Positions 54,214-64,000 of a stretch of DNA of 64,000 nucleotides are shown here, piece by piece. Location of the stretch: assembly GCA_026075535.2 (NCBI GenBank), contig AP026538.1, forward strand, positions 1 to 64,000. Reading direction: 5' to 3'. The notes beneath the pieces were generated by a model. That model was not told the DNA's origin, ran no database searches, and saw nothing but the letters and a program-made list of their open reading frames with translations. Position numbers and translations under genes: made by a program. Numbering within the stretch: position 1 is the first letter of the stretch; the number at the start of each line of letters is the position of its first letter. Source of the stretch: Tricholoma matsutake (Eukaryota; Basidiomycota; Agaricomycetes; Agaricales; Tricholomataceae).

Positions 54214-56774
54214 GATGGCCATTTCCTTGCATACGATGTACCTCGTGTCCTGAAGCCTTTGGACAACCTTCCAACCGATAATTCCAAAGGACTCGATGTA
54301 TCAATAATGGCAACTGCACCCCCGGTCCACGAGTACCATGAGAAAAAATCGGACGACAACATGATTTATTACTGCCTAGCCCTCAGAATTCAAGCGAAAC
54401 ATCAGCTTACCAGTAGCACTACCAAATGCGTGGAATTTCATTTTATTTCTTCGTTTGAGTCCCCACGTGCTAATGATGCATTTTTCAGGACTTTGCTTTA
54501 TATGGCTTTTATGCCTCCAAGATCATTAAACTTTCTTTTGTTCAGCCAAGGAGTTCAACGTCACTGTACCCTCATGGCCAATCCCACCACTTTCACCGCT
54601 GACTCCAACTCTGGACACTGCATCGTGAATGTCTACTTGAGTAAAACAGAACTTGAAGAAATTCCAGAGGACGCAAAAGGATCAAGTCATTATCAATTAA
54701 CTAAGTTACCATGTACAGGCAAAGCGCCATGCTCCAGAATTCCTTTCAGTTTCGCGCTCTTAGCCCTCCATTCAACATCCAGCGTGCCAGTCGGATTTTC
54801 TCCACATATCCCTCCACCGAAAACCCTTTGCTGTCCTCCCGGTTCCTCAACACTGAGTGCCATTTGCTGCACTATGTTACCGATTTCTCAACCACAGGGA
54901 TTACCACCCACTATGCCTCAATGCCCAAGTGGAAAAGACCCTCCACCAGCTGAATATCCGCCTTCATCTCCAGTGCATCGTGCAGTTGGGCTCCCAATAC
55001 CTCAAAGTCTCAACACGACGGTCTTCTGAACAATGCAACTTCTCGCCAATTTGATCATTATCTCCTGGGGCTTCGTTTTCACTTATTTCTGCAAAGTATA
55101 CTTACTGCTAGAAATGTTTAAAGTTCAGCGAGACATGCTAGCTCATGCAAATCCATGATCTCCTATCCTTCACCAAGTGACAAGACTTTTGATGCTTACC
55201 ATCGACATCTGCCTGCTGCACTCAAATCCCAAGTTTTTTGTTGACAATGAACAGGCAGTACATTGTGATTGTGAATCCAAGGAACTAACATCTTGCTCAA
55301 ATAGTAAATGTGATGCGCCATCCCACCCTACATGCAAAAATATTCAATGCCCCAACATTGGCCGCCAGTTACTTTTCGATGTCAACAATACCCTTTTTCT
55401 ATGTTTTGTTGACTTATTCAAGTTCATTGCGCTAATGCACCTTTTCAGATGGTCTCTTCATTATTCCGTGCATGATGGGAGCATCATGCAAAGTCCCCCT
55501 TTTGTGCTGCTGTTCAGCTTGTTCAAGAAGTACCAAATTCTCGTCAACACAATCAGATTGGTCACCATCATTACATGGATTCAAGTTTGTGACGACCTCT
55601 TCGAAAATTATCTATGGAAACTTGGACAATGCAAGTGACTTCAGGAGGATCTTGACATGTTCAATTGGCTTTCTTTGCGCTGCAACCTTACTGATGCCTT
55701 CTTTATCATTTTCAAGCTGCCATGAAATGCACCTACTGCCATAAAAGTTTCTTGTCTTCAATTTTCTCACACTACATTCTTGTCCTTTTGTTTTTGGTTT
55801 GCTTGTTGTTCCGGCATGATGGGGGCATCATGCGAAGTCTCCCCCACCTGTGGTAGGGTGACGAGTCCTACTCATCAACCCCACCCTTTTCCTATTTTCT
55901 CTCCAGTCTTGATATCTTGCCTACATAGGGCCCTTTCAGTCCCTTTATTTGATTTTGATACAGTTCCTTTGTGATTTGCATCACTGATGTTCTTCTTTCT
56001 ATTTTTACTTTCCGGATTACACAATCCTCCTTGATGAAGACACACCACCCATGTGATGCCACTGCACCCATTCCAAAGGATTGGTACCGGCATCTTCATT
56101 TCATTTTCATTTACCTTTTAGAGTTTTATTTTTGTACCTTAATATTTCAACAATCTGCAACGTCAAGTATCAACATATTCCAGCCGCCTAAAATCCGACT
56201 CGACAGGTCTAGCTACTGGACAGTAGGGTCGAGGGGTCTCGTTTGGGTGCTCTCTGCACTTGCTGGGGGCACAAGTCACATCCCGCAAATAGAGAGCCTC
56301 AACTATGAACTCTTCCCTGAGTCATTCCCAGTGGTGAAACCTTTAGACAAGGACTCAACAACATCCTTGACAGCAACTTCTCATGCAGACACTTTATTTT
56401 TCATGGACTTTCCCATCATCTTCCAAAATAGATACTTCATTACTGATTTCCGGTTGTTTGGTCCTGTTGACGCAAGAGAATGCGTGTGATCAGTGTTTGG
56501 CTCATAGTTACCTGGAGTTTGTATAAGGTGTCCTCCCACCTGTTGAATGGAGTACTTTTTTCCTGATCCCCAATTTTTACGCTCTCCTTACTAAGTTTTC
56601 CCTCTCTCTCAAGTTTCTACACACCAAGGTGTAGATTTTAAGCTAAGTATTCAAGTTACCCATTGAATCCCTTCTCCCTGCTCTTATTTTCCCCTGATCT
56701 CTGAGATCATGCTTACCTCATTCTTTGCGATGTGACAACCATTGTCAATGAACTTCCAGTAGACCATCTACCCT
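54214..56774. other. Degenerate DNA, probably the remainder of the second retroelement
   Basis: Several short plus-strand frames have protein-like composition (54711-54953 with LSPPFNIQRASRIFSTYPST; 54259-55029; 55177-55638 with Cys-rich CDCESKELTSCSNSKC), but none has a motif I recognise, and frames alternate. The palindrome GCATGATGGG with GCATCATGC occurs twice, at about 55468-55488 and 55813-55833, each followed by AAAGTC or GAAGTC and pyrimidines. No LTR pair was recognised. Polypyrimidine-rich DNA near 56590-56700 precedes the next repeat. Confidence 0.35.
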
Positions 56775-57597
56775 GCCACAGCGTCAGCATTGCCCTGTTG
56801 TCGTTTGCCATCATCACCTCCATTCCACCTGTGATCTACCCCCCGAGCAATTGCTCAAGGGGCTGGAGGCAGGTGGTGTGTCGTTGGCCCCATTGCTTCG
56901 TGTTCTGGGGGTCCTGGTGACACTCACAATCCACCCTCTTGCAGGCGTGGGTTGGGTGTGTGGGGTTGTCTCGCATCCAGCTGTCGGTCATTACCAGTAG
57001 AGTAGAACCTACAAAACAAAAGAAATGAGTTAGTTAGTTTATAAAAACAAAAAGCAAATGAAAAAAACTTATGTAGGGCCCAAACAACACGATCTGCATC
57101 ATTTGGGTCTGCATTCCATCCAGTCAGCTCACTTGTGGGTGGTGGCATCATTACCAGTAGATTATAACCTAGAAAACTAAAGAAACTGGTTAGTTAGTTT
57201 ATAAAAACAAAAAGCAAACAAAAAAAAACTTACCTAGGGCCCATCCATTTGGCTTGTTTGTGGGTGGTGGTGATGGCGGATTGGGCATGGGAGTGGTGGC
57301 AGTGGTGGTGGTGGTAGAGAGAGGAGGGAGGGAGGCAGTGTCGATGGTGGTGGTGGTGGTGGTGAGTGATGAGCTGGCACATTTGATGGCGCAGCAATAT
57401 GCTTTGTCACACACAGCTGCACCACGGTACCTAATGCAAGTAGATGATACCTTACACAAGGTACTGTGGTGTAACGGTTATATTGTGCATTATGATTGAT
57501 TACATAAGCAACCTACAACTGGGTTCAATTCCTTTTCTTACACACTTTTTCAGCGGAATCCGACTGGAGTCCACTAGGAAAGGTGGGGGAGTGTAAA
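56775..57597. mobile_element. Single-arm copy of the 44925-46915 repeat, ending in a SINE-like tail
   Basis: Shared strings with 44925-45700 include CATTCCACC..GATC, AGCAATTGCTC or AGCAGTTGCTC, GGGGCTGGAGG-like, CATTACCAGTAG, TTATAAAAACAAAAAGCAAA and the GGTGGTGGTG-rich block. A segment of about 120 bp is tandemly doubled (56990-57145 and 57148-57255). At 57463-57537 is a tRNA-like head (TGTGGTGTAACGGTTA, GGGTTCAATTCC), followed by GGAATCCGACTGGAGTCCAC and the tail GGTGGGGGAGTGTAAA, the same tail as the SINE at 44202. The LTR fragment begins right after. Confidence 0.65.
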
Positions 57598-57835
57598 GAC
57601 CTCCTAAGAGGATACAACTGGGGTCCCCTAGGCATATATTTAGGGTTTATATACTATGTTACATATATTGTACTTTGTTGTTACCAATGCACTTGTACAT
57701 GTGCATACACATTGATGCATGCAAAATAAAATTCTCATGCTATCAAAGTGTAGCATCATTTGGCGTCATGTAGCGTTATTCGACATAATAAAATAAAAAT
57801 GAAATTTTATTAGGTAATGGGGTGGTTTCCTAACA
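57598..57835 (-). repeat. LTR fragment (copy 4) of the Ty3/Gypsy family
   Basis: Plus-strand CCTAAGAGGATACAACTGGG to GGTTTCCTAACA matches the last 235 bp or so of the minus-oriented LTR at 37904-38305. The other 165 bp and any interior are absent. It is followed by GAGAGG. The missing part is replaced by the SINE-like tail, so the LTR was truncated there. Confidence 0.88.
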
Positions 57836-57847
57836 GAGAGGACCTTG

Positions 57848-58256
57848 CTCAGGCAGACACATAGGAACTGAGTTCTACTGGCAGCCATGTTCAGAAAGGG
57901 CTGATGAAGTTGTTAGATCCTGGCCAGACCCAGAACCAGTCACTCCATCTTTGATTGCCTGGGAGAACAAACAAGCCGCCCAAGCCTCAGATGAGGAATA
58001 TGACTCAGACATAGACAGCGCACCATTGGAGCTGGTGGATGATGAAGTCATTCCCCCCTCCTCTATGGATGCAGCCCCGCCCAAATTGGTTCAGGGCAGG
58101 TGGGCAAATCCACAGCTCATGATTTTCCTCAATGTCCAAGCATTGTCGAAGGAGAAGTGGTCAAAATGGTTCGAGTTAAAAGGCAAGGACAGTATGCCCA
58201 CTATGGAGCTGCAATCACATGATGTCTGTGTCCATAACATACAAAGTAAAATATAA
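57848..58256 (+). pseudogene. Unidentified C-terminal coding fragment
   Basis: A continuous frame starts just after the LTR fragment: RHIGTEFYWQPCSERADEVV, RSWPDPEPVTPSLIAWENKQ, an acidic stretch (DEEYDSDIDSAPLEL), GRWANPQLMIFLNVQALSKE and KWSKWFELKGKD. With no start codon in context and an LTR at its 5' side, it appears to be the 3' end of a gene cut by the retroelement. No domain recognised. Confidence 0.4.
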
Positions 58257-58476
58257 ACCAAGAGAAAGAAATACAACCAATAATTTGGAATAGATTTCTA
58301 CATCTTGAAAATCGTTTGGTTGAATTGGATGTACTAGGTGCGGAGAGGGATGGTCAAACCCGACCGTGACATGGATACAGATTTACTGGGAAGATGTACG
58401 TGTTAAACTAGCAGCAAAATAAATGGTGGTAGATCGAAACGCCAAAAGAATTACTCACCACACCAAGAAGTTGACT

Positions 58477-59431
58477 TTATGCCCAGAATTTCCCAGCCAT
58501 TGCATGTAAGTCAGCCGTGAACTGTGGAGAGGTGGTCGCGTACTCCTCCACCTTCACCGCCCTGGCGCTATGACCAGGAGTTTCCAACATCCAAACTTGA
58601 GTTGCCAAACCGCATACCAAAAAACATTCTAGCTCAGGAGCACGCTGTTTTGGGGCAGCAAACTGCATGTAGCGGACAATCTGCGCCTCTGATTCATGCA
58701 ATTCTTCGTCGTCCTTCTTAACCTCGATAATGGTGATAATAGTGTCATCCCGCGGAGATTCAGTAGCCTTGACACCGATAAAGTCAGCATAGCCTAAGTT
58801 TCCAGCTTTTTCACGTCCTGCATCCAACTTAGCTCGAGGCATGAACAAGATCTAGGCCAACTGTACCTTTATCCTTTGACGAGACATAGCCACGATTCGA
58901 ATCAGTAGTGACATCCCCGTCACTGTAATTGAGCGGAGGAAGACCTTGGACGTCAACTCCTCTGTCCACATCACCTGCTCGATCCGGATGATCAACTTGA
59001 AGGCCTGATTCCGCCTCACGTTCCAATAGTGCTAAGAAATGTGCATCAATATCCTCTGACTCCTCCTCTGGTCCATCCATTAGCCCCTCCTCTGGCCCCT
59101 CCCCGTCCCCCTCTAGTTCGAAGGAGTCTTCCCTTGTTGTGCCGACACTGGCTACGTCGGAAAGCATGCCACCATCAAATTCAAGACGTAGGAGACCTTG
59201 AGGCTTGATCATAAAATGACGATCAACCACAAATATAGAAATAAGGATGTTGAGGAGGGGGCCATATAGCGAAGACTCGTAGCGGACACCACCCTTATAG
59301 TTCAATGTGTTCTGTAGTCGATGTAGGACCCACCAAGGCATTTGTTGGGAAAGGGGAGGCTGTGGGCGCGGATGAAGTTCAGGCATGTCATAGAAGTCGA
59401 GAATGAAGTTGTTCGGAAGGTACTATCGTCG
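58477..59431 (-). CDS. PD-(D/E)XK nuclease-like protein, candidate
   Basis: On the minus strand an exon beginning at about 59430 (YLPNNFILDFYDMPELHPRP) after a CGATAG acceptor reads to about 58857: LYGPLLNILISIFVVDRHFM, an acidic middle (EEGLMDGPEEESEDIDAHF), ending GYVSSKDK. A frame change or very short intron (about 34-39 nt) leads to LDAGREKAGNLGYADFIGVK, IITIIEVKKDDEELHESEAQ, IVRYMQFAAPKQR, ending at 58477. GYADFIG followed by EVKK, with a helix containing Q and R-Y, matches the D...E-x-K layout of restriction-endonuclease-like folds. Target and partner are unknown. An upstream first exon probably lies near 59450-59500. Divergent from the gene at 59760. Confidence 0.5.
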
Positions 59432-59759
59432 GAATCAAGTCAGAATGGGTAAGTTGTTCAGAGCGATTGAGGAGCGATTGTATCAGATGCCAGAAATTTC
59501 ATAGAAGATCCAACGCCATTGTTCATTAATTAGGAAAGACGGGGTGTCAAAAGACAATGGATCGCATAATATTAAAAGCCATGCCCTAACTTGGACTATT
59601 CATTGGGTGATCACGTGATTATGTTCAATTTGAAACCACTCAGGCTCTTTTCTCCGCTACATCGATCTACCTGGGCCGTCTTCCATTTCCACTGTTGTCT
59701 TTGTAGGTGGGGTGTTGATTCCTTATATCCTATGTGCTTGCTTATACTATCTTCAGAGG

Positions 59760-60158
59760 ATGCCGAGACTTGGTGGCTGGATAATGACCATCGACGAGGC
59801 CAAGCAATCGGCCAGTCGCATTCTGAGTGAGCCTGTAGAAGAGCTTACTTTTGCAGATGCATTCATGACACTTTTGCGTACACTGGAGCCACTTCACATT
59901 GATGTTGCTTGTGTCAACTATCCTGCTCGTGTTGCGAAGATAATGATTGTTACACGACGTGCTCCATGGTCAGGCTGGAAGCTGGGAGATGATCCCTTGA
60001 GGCTACCACAATTTAAACTAGGGAAGACAGAGGCTTTGGCGAAAATGGCGTTGGAGAAGCATGGTGAGCAATGCAAACAATAGAGCTCTCACCAGACACT
60101 TATCGTTTTTACAGGCGTTCATGGCATCGAGTTTGTAACGGCTCATGGGAAGCTATGA
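59760..60158 (+). CDS. Small intact two-exon protein of unknown function (115 aa)
   Basis: Exon 1 (59760-60063) begins MPRLGGWIMTIDEAKQSASR, with a second possible start at MTIDEAKQ. An intron of 51 nt (60064-60114, GTGAGC..ACAG) joins GG across a split codon to exon 2, ending GVHGIEFVTAHGKL and TGA at 60156-60158. The product is 115 residues with ADAFMTLLRTLEPLHIDVAC and VAKIMIVTRRAPWSGWKLGD. No domain is recognised and no nonsense or frameshift is seen, which is rare in this window. An acceptor-like CTTCAG just before the ATG leaves open an upstream noncoding or coding exon. It diverges from the nuclease-like gene with about 330 bp between them. Confidence 0.5.
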
Positions 60159-60428
60159 TCACCTGCACCCCCCCTATATTATCGTCTGTATCATCGTTTG
60201 TGTACCGTCGTATTTCGCATTGTAATCTACCTTTCATCCTAAGACTGCGAATGTGCCAAACCATGCGGAGGAGTCTTAATGTCCCCTATTCCATACACCT
60301 ACACCTCTTCCTCGTTCCATCCAAGCAATTCCCAAATCAATGATAGAGCCAGAACTACCGGTGCTTGGACGAGACAGGTGAACAGCGAATTTCTATTTAT
60401 CTTACCTCAGAATATAGGCCCATATACA

Positions 60429-61142
60429 TTAGTGCCCATCCTCGCAGCTCCCCACAGCACGATTCAGCCATGCAACCCCGTTCGCATGCGAGACATCAGC
60501 ACCGAGACCAGCATCCCGCTCGTCCCGCGCCGGGAATGCGAAATCCTGGACTTTGACATAGGTCGAGGAGCATTTCAGGGTGGAGGTGGTAGTAATGCCG
60601 GGGCCTGCGACCCATGCTGCGGTGGGCGGGATGAACATGAATGATGTGGGCGAGGAGGCAATTTGTGTTGTTGTTAATGGTGATGTTGGTGATATTCTGC
60701 AGTTGGCTGAGAGTTTGGGGGTGTAGGAAGGGTGAGGTTTGCTGATGGTGGAGGATCTGGAGCCCCTGGAGCCTCTGGGAGAGGCTGCGGGAGATGACGG
60801 GGGAGGCGAGGGCTGGGAACGTGGAGGACAGGGTGGTGTCAGGTGTTCCATTGCTCGTGGAGGGGGAAATGGCAGGGCGTGGCAGTATACGCCGTGGAAA
60901 AATGGGCAGGGGGCTGGTTCACCTGTTTGTGTGGATGCGCGAGTTGGGCTTGAGCCTGCGTGTATGTATTGGAGGATAGTGCGGCTTTGAGGGAAGTGAG
61001 GTCGTGTGTCACGGCGGCTTCTTCCGAGTTTGGCACAACACTGGCTTCTTGGCTGGCTCTGTCCGGCGAAGGAGGTGCAGGCATCAACAGAAAGGATACA
61101 GAAAAGGAGCACGAGGAAGGTGGCGCGTTGACAGAGATCCAT
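60429..61142 (-). CDS. Possible secreted Pro/Ser-rich protein
   Basis: A minus-strand frame starting at 61142 gives MDLCQRATFLVLLFCILSVD then ACTSFAG, which looks like a signal peptide. It runs to 60429 (NGVAWLNRAVGSCEDGH). The middle is very rich in Pro, Ser and Arg. Alternative minus frames in the same interval (ASQEASVVPNSEEAAVTHDL; ISRSLSQRLQGLQILHHQQT) also look protein-like, so introns or a different frame may be right. No domain recognised. Composition is GC-richer than the surroundings. Confidence 0.35.
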   Translation of the reverse strand: MDLCQRATFLVLLFCILSVDACTSFAGQSQPRSQCCAKLGRSRRDTRPHFPQSRTILQYIHAGSSPTRASTQTGEPAPCPFFHGVYCHALPFPPPRAMEHLTPPCPPRSQPSPPPSSPAASPRGSRGSRSSTISKPHPSYTPKLSANCRISPTSPLTTTQIASSPTSFMFIPPTAAWVAGPGITTTSTLKCSSTYVKVQDFAFPARDERDAGLGADVSHANGVAWLNRAVGSCEDGH

Positions 61143-61689
61143 GATTTTGACGGGGCCTTGCTGTAGGAGGAGAAATGTGTTAGTGGGAAAAAAGTGACAA
61201 TGGATGACGATGCCCAACCTGGAATAGGCAAGCTCACATGACTAGGGATGTAGGAGACCATATTTTGAGGAGCGGTGCAGCATTATGAAGGGGTCCGGAG
61301 GAAGAGATGGTCAGCATTGATGAAGCAAATTTCATGCGGCAAAATAAATGGGCGTAGTTAAAGGGCACAATGTATGAGACACATAATCCCAGCTTTCGAA
61401 AGATTCGGCCAAGTGAATCCTGAGAAACAGAGGTGGAGAACTTGTTAAAACTTAAAAGATCTGTGCGTGTTTACGCGCCACCATCTGAGCACGTGCACAG
61501 CTGAACTGCTACCCGGATCGCTTATGGATCCTACCATCAGGAACTCAACTCTCCCACTGCTGCGTATCTTTACTAATTGATGAATGTAATCGAGAAACCC
61601 ACAAATGCAACTCCAGCTATGAACGAAATTATCACCAAATCTTCCCTGGTACCCACTCACAGCATTTCTATTCAACTGGTTCACGCAGT
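61143..61689. other. No supported gene
   Basis: About 550 bp between the secreted-protein candidate and the sirtuin fragment. A minus-strand frame at 61702-61445 follows the sirtuin fragment, but its residues do not resemble any sirtuin region and I do not call it. Confidence 0.4.
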
Positions 61690-61939
61690 CTACCCATAGC
61701 AATGCTGTGATTCTTTGGTATGGTATAGGCCTTCAGATCCATGGAAGGCAGGTAATCCAGCTGCAACAGAAATCCCTGCACCTACAAGACATTGTTTAGG
61801 GTTGAGGGAGAAGAGGAACAATTAAGAACAAACCTGAGATCACAACCACCTTCTTTGCCTTCAACGCTTTCTGCATAATTTGCCTCAAATCTGTGTCATT
61901 TTTAGCTTTGAGCATTTTCAAGGTGGCCAGTATGTGGCA
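61690..61939 (-). pseudogene. Sirtuin (SIR2-family deacetylase) N-terminal fragment
   Basis: On the minus strand, HILATLKMLKAKNDTDLRQI then MQKALKAKKVVVISG end at a GT donor (61833). A 52-nt intron (61833-61782) with CTTGTAG acceptor joins to GAGISVAAGLPAFHG then SEGLY (61781-61715). This is the NAD-binding start of a sirtuin, closest in form to fungal HST3/HST4-type proteins (KKxVVxxGAGIS..AGIPDFR..GL). Sirtuins remove acetyl groups from histones in the nucleus, with roles in silencing and genome stability. PAFH replaces the nearly invariant PDFR, and the frame meets stops right after, without the catalytic His region or zinc Cys pairs. Dead fragment. Confidence 0.65.
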
Positions 61940-62103
61940 AGAAGAATACAAGTTTGGTGTAGTGAGATTGTGGGAAGAAATAACAAACTTTTGAGCTCAG
62001 ATTATTTAATTTCTATAAGGATCACCTGCTCATCACTTTCCACTCCCTTCACGATTGACTTTCTTTATCTGTTTTGATACTATTCTTTCTTCTTGTTAAT
62101 CTG

Positions 62104-62415
62104 ATTATGAATGATGCACAGCTCCGAAAAGCCTGGTATGCTGGAAAAGATTTCCAGCACTTCACCATTAGGGGTATGTGGACAACCTTTTTAAGTGTGA
62201 ACATGTGGACTAATCTATAGTAAGATAATGACAAAGATGATGAATTCAAGATTATGATTAATCAATGGTATGCCAGAGCTAGTAATATTATAATCTATAC
62301 TTAATGCTAAAGTCATGTACAGCTATCTCTTTGTGCACAATGGAATCAAAAATATACCTAGAGCTGAGCGCACCCTTAATCAATACTGGAAAGGAATTGT
62401 GAAAGGAAGACTGTA
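62104..62415 (+). pseudogene. Unidentified coding fragment next to the sirtuin fragment
   Basis: The frame IMNDAQLRKAWYAGKDFQHF then TIRG ends at a donor-like GTATGT (about 62174). After an AG near 62220, DNDKDDEFKIMINQWYARAS and NIII follow, then after a frame change VMYSYLFVHNGIKNIPRAER, TLNQYWKGIVKGRL. Composition and splice signals suggest a decayed gene. I do not recognise the family. Confidence 0.35.
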
Positions 62416-62583
62416 AGAGTGTCTCTTACATCAGCATTTCTTATCTACATCCACACCAGTATCACATGTTATTCCAGGAGTATATAGTCTACACTTTGAG
62501 TACTTGTCCTGTATCTTAGTTTCCTCCCTCGAAATATACTAAGTTCCTTACATGTCTTGTTCTCCTTGAGTGTTGGAAGCTCT

Positions 62584-62836
62584 CACAAGGCCAGCCTCAT
62601 AATTCCCCCTTTCTGAAATATAGTTAGAAATTCTTTGTGAAATATTATATTTGAGACTAAGTTTCTACAAACAGAAATTCAAAAAATTACCCATTAGAAA
62701 TATTGATTTTCAAAGTATATTTCGAATGGGTAATTTTTTGAATTTCTGTTTGTAGAAATTTAGTCTCAAATATAATATTTCACAAAGAATTTCTAACTAT
62801 ATTTCAGAGAGGAGGAATTATGAGGCTGGCCTTGTG
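62584..62836. mobile_element. 253-bp foldback (MITE-like) element
   Basis: CACAAGGCCAGCCTCATAAT at 62584 is complemented at the other end by ATTATGAGGCTGGCCTTGTG (62817-62836), and the arms of about 115 bp match nearly perfectly around a centre near 62710 (AGAAATATTGATTTTCAAAG). TCT precedes and follows the element, a possible 3-bp target duplication. It is AT-rich in the middle and noncoding, and unrelated in sequence to the TA-type MITE at 13314. Confidence 0.85.
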
Positions 62837-63018
62837 TCTGGCTTCCCCTCATTTTCAACCCCATGGACTTACCTGCTGCCCTCCACATCACCCACATTTT
62901 GCAAACTCCCATCTTCTGCCTTTTCGTGCACCTCTTGTCTGCACCAGCACCCTCTTATGGTCAGGCATCAAGAACTGCCTTCTGCGGTCTTTTTACCAGA
63001 TCCACAGTTATTGCCACC

Positions 63019-64000
63019 ATGGCCTCTGTGGAACAGTCTAGATATCCCACTTCTCATACTAACTCTCATGATGACTCTGTTCGCCTTCCTTCTTTGGAAG
63101 ATCTCAACTTTGACTATCAGCATGGCCATCGTCATCAAGAATCTCCTTCTCCCAACCTTCCCCCAGAATCCTCTATCAATTCTCAAGATAACTCTGCTAG
63201 ATACATGGGGTTGCTCTCATTCTACTCAAACCTCTTCTCCTATGCCTGTTCAGCAGCAGCAGCAGCATCATCAATTGCATTCACATCAGCAACATACTCC
63301 TCCACTTTCTGCTGGTCATGATTCTTTGCCCTCTAAAATTGAATATCCTTCCAAGCCTGACAATGGGTTCATGACACCTGGCATTCCTTTATCTGCCCAA
63401 ATGGTACCAGTACCTGGCTCAGTCAACATCAGTCTTGGATCACATAGTGACAATCCATCTCAAGGCCAGTCAAAATGCTCCCAGAGAGGTTCTACGAACA
63501 TGGGTGCCCCTCGTGATGTACGCACCTCTCATAATATGTACCCACCTCAATATGCCTCATCTCCCACACAAACTCCACCGACTCACTATCAACAAGTTTC
63601 GACAACCTCACCTCATCCTGCTCATTCACCACCATCCACACTTGATCATATACACCCACACGCTGCACCAGTCACCCACCCAACTTATGGTGCATACCAA
63701 CAACAATACATGGCTCCTTGAATGTATCTGCAACATCCGCCACCTCCCCAGTCTGCTTCTGGCAATCCTTATCCATCTCCTGGTCTGCCTCCTGCACCAC
63801 CACTTCAAGGACCCTGGGAGCAGGCTGCCACTAATCACCCTCACCCTCATCCCCCACCACTGCAACACCCTCAGCATCCACAATATTCTCAACATTTATC
63901 TAGTCATCTCCCACCACTGCCCCCCTCTCAGCATCTTCATATGCATCCTCAGCAACATCCACCTCAACCACCACCTCAAGCCCAACCTCAGGCCCTGTCT
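63019..64000 (+). CDS. P/Q/H-rich protein, possible transcription regulator, runs off the window
   Basis: The ATG at 63019 gives MASVEQSRYPTSHTNSHDDS then VRLPSLEDLNFDYQHGHRHQ. LPSL.DLNF is a motif seen near the N-terminus of some fungal DNA-binding proteins (weak). Near 63205 the coding character moves to another frame (QQQQQHHQLHSHQQHTPPLS, then MVPVPGSVNISLGSHSDNPS). That frame has a TGA at 63719-63721 before HPPPPQSASGNPYPSP continues to the end of the window. Either a frameshift and a nonsense codon or introns are present. The 3' part lies outside the window. Confidence 0.4.

Overview
The window is the extreme left end of a fungal chromosome. It opens with 23 copies of the CCCTAA telomere repeat and runs through about 64 kb of subtelomeric DNA. 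Several features point to a mushroom-forming basidiomycete (Agaricomycetes): introns of about 50 nt with GT..AG ends, protein families that are repeated in such genomes (DUF6729/exonuclease proteins, Plavaka/CACTA-type transposase, SNF2/RecQ-like repeat helicase, JmjC proteins), and chromodomain Ty3/Gypsy elements. I cannot name the genus. Protein identifications come from motifs read by eye and memory of families; no search was run.

Layout. 1-138 telomere; 139-1835 short subtelomeric repeats; 1836-3482 C-terminal half of a DUF6729/exonuclease-type protein; 4366-7684 a large P-loop NTPase with a single nonsense codon; 8306-13314 the N-terminal half of the DUF6729/exonuclease protein (AT-hook, zinc ribbon, transposase-like core, 3'-5' exonuclease), split by a 1.4 kb DNA transposon and ended by a MITE; 14.0-17.0 kb an unknown minus-strand gene; 18.1-21.0 kb a deleted Ty3/Gypsy element; 21-24 kb minisatellites and duplicated repeats; 25.0-26.5 kb an unknown minus-strand gene; 26.5-27.4 kb a long inverted repeat; 27.4-29.5 kb a truncated ABCC (MRP-type) transporter; 29.7-33.0 kb a degenerate JmjC protein; 33.1-38.3 kb a Ty3/Gypsy element with a perfect 5-bp target duplication; 38.4-44.2 kb a patchwork of gene and transposon fragments, including a second copy of the ABC/JmjC junction; 44.2-46.9 kb SINE-like, hairpin and palindromic repeats; 46.9-53.0 kb the longest Ty3/Gypsy copy; 53.1-56.7 kb remains of another retroelement; 56.8-57.8 kb repeat and LTR fragments.

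From about 58 kb the sequence becomes more gene-like: a PD-(D/E)XK-like nuclease candidate (minus strand) diverges from a small, apparently intact two-exon gene (59760-60158). Then come a possible secreted protein, a sirtuin fragment, a short unidentified gene fragment, a 253-bp foldback element and a P/Q/H-rich reading frame that leaves the window.

Almost every recognisable gene from 0 to 45 kb is broken (nonsense codons, frameshifts, truncation at a repeat boundary), so this is a transposon graveyard in a telomere-proximal compartment. The most unusual points are: the two complementary halves of one multi-domain exonuclease/transposase-like protein; nested insertions that leave readable scars (a transposon whose removal restores the frame, a MITE that swaps one stop codon for another); a palindromic element carrying a tRNA-like module in each arm, related to SINE-like copies that share a tail; a five-unit array of hairpins; and a duplicated chimeric gene junction.
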